This document shows positions 25,565-32,907 of a stretch of 64,000 nucleotides of DNA, in pieces; the first letter of the stretch is position 1; each line of letters opens with the position of its first letter. The DNA comes from Streptomyces parvus (GTDB lineage: Bacteria > Actinomycetota > Actinomycetes > Streptomycetales > Streptomycetaceae): contig NZ_BMRY01000009.1 in assembly GCF_014648875.1 (NCBI RefSeq), forward strand, positions 310,001 to 374,000. Reading direction: 5' to 3'. The notes beneath the pieces were generated by a model that saw only the letters and a list, made by a program, of their open reading frames with translations, was not told the origin of the DNA and did not search any database. The translations under genes and the position numbers were made by a program.

Positions 25565-26230
25565 TCAGACGTGGGCGAGGAGTCCGTCGAGCGGGCGGGG
25601 CAGGCGGGTGAGGTCGAGGGCCTCGGTGAGCGCCCGGGCGTAGTGCTCCTTGCGTCCGCCGATCGTTCCCATGAAGCGCCGCAGCTGGGCCTCGACCGGC
25701 CGCTCCCGCTGGGCGGGCTGCTTCTGGAAGAGCCGGAAGGTCCGCAGGTCGCCCTGGTCGTCGATGACCTGCTGGACGCCGTCGGTGCCGAGCGCCCGGA
25801 TCAGCTCGTCCTCCAGGTCGGCGTGGCAGGTGAAGAAGCCCAGCGTCTCCAGGTCGTCAGGGGCGAGGCCCGCGCCGAAGCCGGTGCGTTCCAGGCCCTG
25901 GAGGAAGAAGCGCTGCTCCGCCGCGTCGCAGAGCCCGGCGGGCCGGACATCGAGCCCGTCGGGTCCCAGGAGGCGCAGGAACCGGGTGATGCTGGTGGCG
26001 CCCCCGAGCGGTACGACCACGACGCCCTCGGCGGTGAGGGTGCGGCCCTGGCGTTCGGCGAGCGCCTCGACCGCCGCACGGTCGCTGACGCCCTCGACGA
26101 GCACCACCGTGCGCAGCCCCAGACCGGCCGCCAGGTCACGGGCGGCCCCGGCCTCGGCGGGTGCCGGAGTGTCGCTGTCGTCCGCGGCCCAGGAGATGAC
26201 CGCCTGCCTCAAGCGCGTCGCTGTGTCCAC
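25565..26230 (-). CDS. Stand-alone TOPRIM (OLD-nuclease-like) protein
   Basis: 221 residues. The TOPRIM core of OLD-family nucleases is visible: TVVLVEGVSDRAAVEAL (glutamate motif), EGVVVVPLGGATSI, and an acidic motif HADLEDELIRALG in place of DxD. The ABC-type ATPase domain that normally precedes it in OLD proteins is absent and the gene ends normally, so it is a free-standing TOPRIM protein. Converges on rhaR with only 15 bp between. Probably acts on DNA, but partner and target are unknown. Confidence 0.8.
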   Translation of the reverse strand: MDTATRLRQAVISWAADDSDTPAPAEAGAARDLAAGLGLRTVVLVEGVSDRAAVEALAERQGRTLTAEGVVVVPLGGATSITRFLRLLGPDGLDVRPAGLCDAAEQRFFLQGLERTGFGAGLAPDDLETLGFFTCHADLEDELIRALGTDGVQQVIDDQGDLRTFRLFQKQPAQRERPVEAQLRRFMGTIGGRKEHYARALTEALDLTRLPRPLDGLLAHV

Positions 26231-26317
26231 CCGGCCAGTCTCGCACCATGATCGACGGGTACGACAAGGGTTTTCGCGTACGTCGACGAGGCCCTGGTGC
26301 GCACAGGCGGCGTTACG

Positions 26318-27514
26318 TCACCGGGGTGCGGGCTGCCTGCGGGCCAGGTGGAGGCCGACGCCCAGGGCGAGGGCGAGCACGCAGCCGGAGAAGGTCAGTC
26401 CGGCGTTCCGCAGTCCGATGCCGAGGGTGAGGGCGCCGACGCCGACGACGGGCAGGGAGATGCCCAGGTAGGCGATGACGAAGAACGCGGACACGGTCGC
26501 CGCCCGGTGCTCGGGCGGGGCCGCCGCGCTGATCGCCGCCACCGCGCCGCGGAACGCCAGCCCCTGGCCCAGGCCGCCGCACAGGGCCCCGGCGACCAGC
26601 AGAGGCAGCGAGGTGAACAGCAGCGAGGAGCCGACCAGGACGAGTCCGGCGACGAGGACGAAGCAGCCGCCCGGCAGGGCCCGGCGCTCGCCGACCCGCC
26701 CCATGAGCGCCTGCCCGGCCGTCGAGGCGAGGAAGACGGAGAAGACGACGAGCCCGGTGAGGGCCAGGTTGTGCACGTCGAGCGTCTCGGCGACGAACGC
26801 GGGGGCGACCGCCGTGAAGAGGCCGAGCAGGGAGAATCCGGCGAAGGCGGCCAGCGCAGAGGTGGTGAACACGCCGCGCATGGTGGGCGGGACGGCCAGG
26901 CCCTGGGGCCGCAGCCGCAGTCCCCGCACGCGGGCGGCGGCGACCGTCTCGGGGAGGAACCAGGCCAGCACGGCGGCCACGGCGATCAGGGCCAGGTGCG
27001 CGAGGAAGGGGAGCCGCAGGGGCCAGGGGGCGTACTCGGCGAGCAGCCCCGACAGGAGCGGCCCGCACCCCAGGCCGCCCATGTTCGCGGCGGTCGCGGC
27101 CAGCCCCGCCCGCGCCGCGCGCCCCGGCGGGGCCAGCTCCATCACCGTGACCGTCGCCGCGCCGCTGAGCAGTCCGGCGGCGAACCCGGAGAGGAGTCGG
27201 CCGGCGAACAGGGCGGGGAGCCCGCCCTCGAAGAGGAAGCAGAGCGCGCTGGCCGCCGAGAAGCCCAGGGCGGCCAGGAGCACCGGCCGTCGCCCCGCCT
27301 CGTCGGAGACGTTCCCGGCGAGCAGCAGGGTGGCGATCACTCCGAGGGCGTAGACGGCGAAGACGACCGTCACCATCAGCTCGGAGAAGCCGAGCTGTTC
27401 CCGGTAGAGACCGTAGAGCGGGGTGGGCAGCGTGGTGCCCGCCATGCCGATGGCGAAGACGGCCGCGGCGGCCGGGTAGCCGAGGCGTTTCCCGCTCCGC
27501 GGCGCGGGGCTCAT
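26318..27514 (-). CDS. MFS transporter, 12-TM
   Basis: 398 residues from ATG 27514, which overlaps the stop of the gene upstream. Twelve hydrophobic segments, the loop motif GNVSDEAGRRPVLL between helices 2 and 3, FAGRLLSGFAAGLLSGAATVTVMELAP in helices 4-5, and a long central loop (PETVAAARVRGLRLRPQG). Resembles drug/sugar efflux members of the MFS. Substrate unknown. Co-transcribed with the SnoaL-like gene. Confidence 0.88.
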   Translation of the reverse strand: MSPAPRSGKRLGYPAAAAVFAIGMAGTTLPTPLYGLYREQLGFSELMVTVVFAVYALGVIATLLLAGNVSDEAGRRPVLLAALGFSAASALCFLFEGGLPALFAGRLLSGFAAGLLSGAATVTVMELAPPGRAARAGLAATAANMGGLGCGPLLSGLLAEYAPWPLRLPFLAHLALIAVAAVLAWFLPETVAAARVRGLRLRPQGLAVPPTMRGVFTTSALAAFAGFSLLGLFTAVAPAFVAETLDVHNLALTGLVVFSVFLASTAGQALMGRVGERRALPGGCFVLVAGLVLVGSSLLFTSLPLLVAGALCGGLGQGLAFRGAVAAISAAAPPEHRAATVSAFFVIAYLGISLPVVGVGALTLGIGLRNAGLTFSGCVLALALGVGLHLARRQPAPR

Positions 27515-27951
27515 GAACCGGCGGGCGGGGCCGCGGGGGTGATGTGGCTCAGCACGCACCGCCAGTGCCCGTCGTGCCGTACGAAGACGTCCGTGGTCCA
27601 TTCGTCGGCGTCGAAGCGCTGACCGCCGTAGTGGGCGGTGTTGGTGATCCGGGCGGTGACGAGGGCGGTCTCCCCGTGGACCCGGACCCTCGGCGGGGTG
27701 ACGGCCTCCATCGCGGAGTGGGTCAGGTCGCCGGACCGGACGTGGTCGAGGAACGCCTCCCGTTCCGTGATGCCGGACTCGGAGACGATGACCCACTCGT
27801 CGGCCATGAAGTCGGCGATCCGTGCCGCGTCGTTCGCGACGATCGCGGCGGCCCAGTCGTCGACGATCGCGGTGAGCCGGGCGTGGTCGGTATCGGGCCC
27901 TCCCCGGTCCGGGGCCGGCTCGGCGGTCTCGTCCTCTCCGCTCTCTCCCAT
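27511..27951 (-). CDS. SnoaL/DUF4440-like (NTF2-fold) protein
   Basis: 146 residues from ATG 27951 (the open frame to 28074 adds a low-complexity Pro/Arg stretch that looks non-coding). NTF2-fold pattern: LTAIVDDWAAAIVANDAARIADFMADEWVIVSESG, a middle strand set and HWRCVLSHIT at the end. Members bind or isomerise small molecules, or have lost activity. The stop overlaps the start of the MFS gene, so the two form a unit. Confidence 0.78.
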   Translation of the reverse strand: MGESGEDETAEPAPDRGGPDTDHARLTAIVDDWAAAIVANDAARIADFMADEWVIVSESGITEREAFLDHVRSGDLTHSAMEAVTPPRVRVHGETALVTARITNTAHYGGQRFDADEWTTDVFVRHDGHWRCVLSHITPAAPPAGS

Positions 27952-28098
27952 GCCGCGAGGGTAACCGCGGGCCGGGCGGGCCGCGCGTCCTGCGGGCGGG
28001 AGCGGGACCCGTACACGCCCGAGGGGCGGGCCGTACGCGTCCGGTGGACACCGTACGGTCCCGCCCCCGGTCATGGGCCGGTCAGCGGTGGTGCGGGG

Positions 28099-29760
28099 TC
28101 AGCGCGCTCCGCCCTGGCGGCGTTCGAATCCGGCGAACGCGGCTTCCTGGCGCCACTCGGTGGCCGCCTTCGCGTTGTCCGCGAGATGGCGGGCGCAGGC
28201 CGGTGCCGGCGGGGCGACGCCCGGCTGCGATCCGGCGCAGGCGCGGACCGGTCGGTAACCGGTGCGCGCGGAGCCGGAGGCCCACAGGCTGTCGCCGTCG
28301 AGGAAGGCGTGCTCCAGCGAGGCGCGCGCCAGGTCCTTCAGCTCGGTGTAGCTCAGGCCGTAGGTGGCGCGGGCGTACTGGTACTCGTGGCTGATGTCGA
28401 TGCGCGAGACGCCGGGGTCGTCGGTGGCGAGGACCACCGGGACGCCGTAGCGGCGGTAGGCGTTGAACGGGTGGTCGTCGCCCGCCACGCCCAGGATCTG
28501 CTTGTTGCTGCTGAACGGCACCTCGACGGCGACACCGCGCCGGGCCATCGTCCGGGCCAGCTGCTGCCAGTCGTCCTCGTGGACGAGGTCGACGCCGTGG
28601 CCGATGCGTTCGGCTCCGGCGACGTGGACGGCCTCGCGGATGTGGAACGTCAGGTCCTCGGGCTTGACCAGGCCGGGGGTCAGCTCACCGGCGTGCAGGG
28701 TGAGGCGGGCGTCCGGGTACTGAGTGCGCAGGTACTGGAGCATCCGCATCTGGAGGCGGTAGTTGCGCAGGGCGCTCTCCCCGTCCTCCGGCTGGACGAG
28801 GTTGACGGCGACGAATCGCGAGTCGCGCTCCGCGAGCCGCATACCGACGGCCATCTGCGTGAACACGCGCTCGTTCGAACTGCCGCGGGAGACCTGGGAG
28901 ATCCACCGGACGGGCAGACGGCAGCCGGGGTCGGGGCGGCCGGTGTCGCAGTGCGCCGTCTCCCGGAACTGGGCGTCGGCGGCGTCCGCCTCCCGTACGG
29001 CCTCGTCGACGACCCCGTCGAGCTTTCCGCCGGCGACCAGCTTCCGGTGCAAGGCGGCGAGGTCGGCGTCGTAGCCCACGGATTCGGCGAGCTTCTTCGC
29101 GGCGTCCGATGCGGGGGTGACCAGGGTCTCCAGGTAGAACTGGTTCTGCTCCACGACGGTGTTGGCGACGTTGGCGAGCATCTTGCCGCGGTCGCGTGTC
29201 GCCTCGCCGAATTTGCCGAAGGTGTCGAAGAAGTGGTCGTGGCCGGACTGGTCGGCGGGGAAGTCCTGCATGGACCAGGCGCGGACGATCCGCTGCCGGA
29301 ACTCGGCGTCCGTGCGGGCGTCGGCGGCCGGCCGGGTGCCCGGTCCGCAGGGCGGGCGCACGGCGGTGTCGGTGGCGTCGATGCACAGGCCGTTCTCGCC
29401 CGCGAGCTGGATCAGGTACTCGGTGGTGACCGCGCCCGAGAGGTGGTTGTGGAGGTCGCCGCCCTTGGGCAGTCCCGCGAAGAAGCCCTTGAGGCGGGCG
29501 GGGTCGTCGCGCAGCGCGTCCAGACGGGCGGCGGTCCTGCGCTCGGCCGGGGTGGTGACGCGGAACGCGGCCGGGGCGGCGGGGTCCTGGGCCGGTGCGG
29601 CGGTGGCCGGGAGCGCGGGCAGGATCGTGAGTAAGGCGAGTGCGGCGATCCCGGCCGGGACCAGGGAGTGGGGACGGTAGGCCGTCCGAATCGTTGAGAT
29701 CACCGCCGCATGATCGCGTCGGGCACGACCCCCGCCCGCGCGAAACACATGGGCCTGCAT
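28099..29760 (-). CDS. Secreted adenosine deaminase
   Basis: About 553 residues from ATG 29760 (GGTGGA upstream); a GTG at 29703 would give a shorter n-region in front of the same hydrophobic signal segment SLVPAGIAALALLTILPALPATAAPA. The deaminase domain has the zinc histidines GGDLHNHLSG, the catalytic HAGEL, ERIGHGVDLVHED and the terminal zinc/proton-relay VVLATDDPGVSR, all intact. An insert after the HxH motif (cysteines in LCIDATD, PPCGPG, HCDTGRPDPGC) suits an extracellular, disulfide-bonded enzyme of the ADGF/CECR1-like type. Converts extracellular adenosine to inosine. Divergent from the LacI gene at 29909. Confidence 0.9.
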   Translation of the reverse strand: MQAHVFRAGGGRARRDHAAVISTIRTAYRPHSLVPAGIAALALLTILPALPATAAPAQDPAAPAAFRVTTPAERRTAARLDALRDDPARLKGFFAGLPKGGDLHNHLSGAVTTEYLIQLAGENGLCIDATDTAVRPPCGPGTRPAADARTDAEFRQRIVRAWSMQDFPADQSGHDHFFDTFGKFGEATRDRGKMLANVANTVVEQNQFYLETLVTPASDAAKKLAESVGYDADLAALHRKLVAGGKLDGVVDEAVREADAADAQFRETAHCDTGRPDPGCRLPVRWISQVSRGSSNERVFTQMAVGMRLAERDSRFVAVNLVQPEDGESALRNYRLQMRMLQYLRTQYPDARLTLHAGELTPGLVKPEDLTFHIREAVHVAGAERIGHGVDLVHEDDWQQLARTMARRGVAVEVPFSSNKQILGVAGDDHPFNAYRRYGVPVVLATDDPGVSRIDISHEYQYARATYGLSYTELKDLARASLEHAFLDGDSLWASGSARTGYRPVRACAGSQPGVAPPAPACARHLADNAKAATEWRQEAAFAGFERRQGGAR

Positions 29761-29861
29761 GGGTTCCACCCGATCGTGTGCTGTAGCGCCCTGACGACAG
29801 AAGGGCCGAAAGAAGTCTTGCGCGATCCCTTGACCGGTGTGAGACGAAGGTCCACAGTGAC

Positions 29862-29894
29862 TCACTAATGCGCATTACTAATACGCATTAGTGA
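29862..29894. promoter_or_regulatory. Tandem palindromic operator ahead of the second LacI gene
   Basis: Two near-identical 13-bp direct units (ACTAATGCGCATT, then ACTAATACGCATT, 29864-29889) sit inside an 11-bp perfect inverted repeat TCACTAATGCG / CGCATTAGTGA. The first unit contains the 10-bp palindrome AATGCGCATT with the central CG typical of LacI-family sites. Position, 15 bp before the LacI start and about 100 bp upstream of the divergent deaminase, suggests autoregulation and possibly control of both directions. Confidence 0.8.
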
Positions 29895-29908
29895 TCCGGA
29901 GGAACACC

Positions 29909-31009
29909 GTGGAAGAACCCAGGAAGCGGGCCAGGCCGGGCCGCGCGCCCGCACCGGCGGGCCGTACGTCCCGGCCGCGGCAGGCCGAGGTCGCCCGGCT
30001 CGCCGGGGTCTCGCAGGCCACTGTCTCGCTGGTGCTCGGGGCCCGGAAGCAGGGCGTGACGATCTCCGAGGAGACGCGCCGCAAGGTGCTCGACGCGGTG
30101 CGGGCGCTCGGTTACGTCCCCGATCCGGCGGCCAGCCGGCTGGCCGCCGCGCGGAACAATCTGCTCGGGGTCTTCAGCTTCACGTCCACGTTCCCGACCG
30201 ACGTGCAGCACTCGTACTACCCGTTCCTGGTCGGCGTCGAGCAGGAAGCCGCAGCCCGCGGCTACGACCTGGTGCTCTTCACCGGGTCCAGCACGGGCGG
30301 GGCGGGGGCTGCCGGGCCGAACGCCCTGGCCCGGGTCCGGCTCGCCGACGGCTGTCTGTTCCTCGGGCGGCACGCGCCGGCCGAGGAGTTGCGGCGGCTG
30401 GTCGCCGACGGCTTCCCTGTGGTCCACCTGGGCCGCCGGGACGAGCTGGAAGGGCTCGCCTGGGTCGGCGCGGACTACATCAGCGCCAGCCAGGAGGTCG
30501 TCGGCCATCTCACGGCGCTCGGGCACCGGCGCATCGTGCTGGTCCGGGAGGACGACGATGCGCCCGCCTCCACCGACCGTGAACACGGCTTCCTCAAGGG
30601 CCTGGAGGAGGCGGGGCTGCCCGGCGGTCCCGCCGCCGTCTTCCGCTCCGCCGACCCCGAGCGGGACCTGACCGCGGAGCGGCTGCGCGGCTGGCTCGAC
30701 GAGGGCGTCACCGCGTTCGTCGCGGAGGAGACCGACACGGGGGACGCCTGGCGCGCCCTGCACGGAGCCGCCCACTTCGTCGGGATCGACTGCCCGCGCG
30801 ACGCCTCGCTGGCGCTGCTCGGCAGCCCGCCGCCGGACCTGGCCGAGGAGCCCGCTCCCACCGGATTCGACATCCCACGGCCCCAGTTGGGCGCGGCGGC
30901 CGTCCGGATGCTCGCCGCACTGGTCTCCGGGGAGGAGGCGGCCGAACCCCTGGTCGCCTGCACCTTCCGGCCCGGTTCCACGGCGGGCCCGGCCCCCGCC
31001 CGGTACTGA
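29909..31009 (+). CDS. LacI-family regulator
   Basis: 366 residues from GTG 29909, chosen over GTG 29891 because GGAGGA lies 5 bp upstream and because 29891 falls inside the operator. A basic N-terminal tail (RKRARPGRAPAPAGR) precedes the HTH RQAEVARLAGVSQATVSLVLG and hinge PAASRLAAARNN; the effector domain follows (LLGVFSFTSTFPTDVQHSYYPFLVGVEQEAAARGYDLVLF). It is the first gene of a same-strand series of six ending at 38017, 58 bp ahead of the FAD oxidoreductase, and is the likely regulator of that group. Confidence 0.88.
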   Translation: MEEPRKRARPGRAPAPAGRTSRPRQAEVARLAGVSQATVSLVLGARKQGVTISEETRRKVLDAVRALGYVPDPAASRLAAARNNLLGVFSFTSTFPTDVQHSYYPFLVGVEQEAAARGYDLVLFTGSSTGGAGAAGPNALARVRLADGCLFLGRHAPAEELRRLVADGFPVVHLGRRDELEGLAWVGADYISASQEVVGHLTALGHRRIVLVREDDDAPASTDREHGFLKGLEEAGLPGGPAAVFRSADPERDLTAERLRGWLDEGVTAFVAEETDTGDAWRALHGAAHFVGIDCPRDASLALLGSPPPDLAEEPAPTGFDIPRPQLGAAAVRMLAALVSGEEAAEPLVACTFRPGSTAGPAPARY

Positions 31010-31067
31010 CCTCCAGACCTGAGGGCCTGTCACCGCACCACGTACATCCAGCACTTCAAGGAGAACC

Positions 31068-32681
31068 GTGATACCCGAACCCGACATCCTCATCGTGGGC
31101 GGCGGACTCGGCGGGGTCGCCGCCGCCATCGCCGCCTGCCGGGTGGGGCGCACCGTCGTCCTCACCGAGGAGACGGACTGGATCGGCGGCCAGCTCACCT
31201 CGCAGGCGGTCCCGCCGGACGAGCACCCGTGGGTCGAGGAGTTCGGCACCACCGCCTCGTACCGCACCCTGCGCGAGTCCATCCGCGACTACTACCGCCA
31301 GTGGTACCCGCTGCGGTCCGAGGCGCTGGCCCTGCGCACCCTCAATCCTGGTGCGGGCCGCGTCAGCAAGCTGTGCCACGAGCCACGCGTCGCGCTCGCG
31401 GTGATGGAGGCGATGATCGCCCCGTACCGCTCCGCCGGACTGCTCACGCTGCTCACCGAGCACCGGCCGGTGGCCGCCGAGGCGGGCGACGACGACACCG
31501 TACGGTCCGTCACGCTCGCCGACACACGCAGCGGCAACCGTCGTACGATCAGCGCCCGTTACGTCATCGACGCCACCGAGACCGGCGAGCTGCTCGAACT
31601 CGGCGGTGTGGAGCATGTGATCGGCGCGGAGGCGCGGAGCGAATTCGACGAGCCGCACGCCCCCGAGGAGGCGCAGCCCCTCAACCAGCAGGGCATCACG
31701 GTGTGTTTCGCGCTCTCGCACCACGAGGGCGAGGACCACACCATCGAGCGCCCGGCCGACTACGACTTCTGGCGCACCTACCAGCCGGAGTTCTGGCCCG
31801 GTCCGCTGCTGGGCTTCCTCGCCCCGGACCCGCGCAGCCTGGAGGCGGTCCCGCGCACCTTCGTGCCGAACCCGGAGCTGGACCCGCTGGACGTCAGCGC
31901 CGACCAGTCCGCCGACGCGGGTGACAAGGAGCTGTTCGGCTTCCGCCGGATCCTGGCCCGTAAGCTGCACCGTCCCGGCGCGTTCGACTCGGACATCACG
32001 CTGGTCAACTGGCCCTTGAACGACTACTGGTTGAAGCCTCTGATCGGCGACGGCGAGGAGACGGCGGCCGCCGCGCTGCACGGGGCGCGCCAGCTGTCGC
32101 TGTCGGTCCTGTACTGGCTCCAGACCGAGGCCCCCCGGGCCGACGGCGGCCGGGGTTTCCCGGGGCTGCGGCTGCGGCCGGACGTCACCGGCACGGCGGA
32201 CGGCCTGGCGAAGGCCCCGTACGTCCGGGAGTCGCGGCGGATCAAGGCCGTCACCACGGTCACCGAGCACGACGTGTCGATCGACATCGTCGGCCCGTAC
32301 GGCGGCACCCGCCACCGGGACTCGGTCGGCGTCGGCAACTACCGCATCGATCTGCACCCGTCGACCGGCGGCGACAACTACATCGACATCGGCTCGGTGC
32401 CGTTCGAGATCCCGCTCGGCGCGCTCATCCCCCGCCGGGTCCGCAACCTGCTGCCCGCGGGCAAGAACATCGGCACCACGCACATCACCAACGGCTGCTA
32501 CCGGCTCCACCCGGTGGAGTGGAACATCGGCGAGGTCGCCGGCGCCCTGGCCGCCCACTGTGTCGCCGAGAACGTCGAGCCGCACCGGGTGCAGGCCGAG
32601 GACAAGCGGTTCGAGGTGTTCGCCCGGCTGCTGGAACGCGACGGCATCCAGCGCCACTGGCCGGACGTACGCGGCTACTGA
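31068..32681 (+). CDS. FAD-dependent oxidoreductase (FAD_oxidored type)
   Basis: 537 residues from GTG 31068, AAGGAG upstream. N-terminal dinucleotide fold DILIVGGGLGGVAAAIAACRVGRTVVLTEETDWIGGQLTSQ, then a second FAD motif RYVIDATETGELLELGG, and a C-terminal flavin contact LLPAGKNIGTTHITNGCYRLHPVEWNIGEVAGALAAHCV. The pattern fits the PF12831-type flavoproteins found in carbohydrate-catabolic and uncharacterised operons. Substrate unknown; likely cytoplasmic oxidation of a hydroxyl group. Operon neighbours are a LacI regulator and an oxoprolinase-like protein. Confidence 0.87.
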   Translation: MIPEPDILIVGGGLGGVAAAIAACRVGRTVVLTEETDWIGGQLTSQAVPPDEHPWVEEFGTTASYRTLRESIRDYYRQWYPLRSEALALRTLNPGAGRVSKLCHEPRVALAVMEAMIAPYRSAGLLTLLTEHRPVAAEAGDDDTVRSVTLADTRSGNRRTISARYVIDATETGELLELGGVEHVIGAEARSEFDEPHAPEEAQPLNQQGITVCFALSHHEGEDHTIERPADYDFWRTYQPEFWPGPLLGFLAPDPRSLEAVPRTFVPNPELDPLDVSADQSADAGDKELFGFRRILARKLHRPGAFDSDITLVNWPLNDYWLKPLIGDGEETAAAALHGARQLSLSVLYWLQTEAPRADGGRGFPGLRLRPDVTGTADGLAKAPYVRESRRIKAVTTVTEHDVSIDIVGPYGGTRHRDSVGVGNYRIDLHPSTGGDNYIDIGSVPFEIPLGALIPRRVRNLLPAGKNIGTTHITNGCYRLHPVEWNIGEVAGALAAHCVAENVEPHRVQAEDKRFEVFARLLERDGIQRHWPDVRGY

Positions 32682-32683
32682 CC

Positions 32684-32746
32684 GGGGACGCCCCGGCCCG
32701 CCCCGTGGACGTCCCGGCCCGCTCCGGGGACGTCCCGGCCCGCTCC
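32684..32746. repeat. Three 21-bp tandem repeats
   Basis: Units at 32684-32704, 32705-32725 and 32726-32746 share the core GGACGTCCCGGCCCGCTCC with few substitutions (the second and third differ at one base). Located in the 226-bp gap between the FAD oxidoreductase and the oxoprolinase-like gene; otherwise the gap holds only a good GAGGAGG site for the next gene. Confidence 0.8.
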
Positions 32747-32907
32747 ATCTGCACGACCTGTTTCACCGCACGGCCCCCAGGGGCGGTCGCGGAGCGCCGG
32801 GCGGGCGCAGCTCCACCTGTACCCGCCCGGCCCAGGACCCACGGCGTCTGCCGACACCCGGTCCTGCCGCCCTCGCCCTGCCCACCCGCACGAGGAGGTG
32901 CCCAGCC

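Noticed and set aside
29891..29908. GTG 29891 as start of the LacI gene
   Set aside because: It lies inside the palindromic operator; GTG 29909 has GGAGGA at correct spacing.
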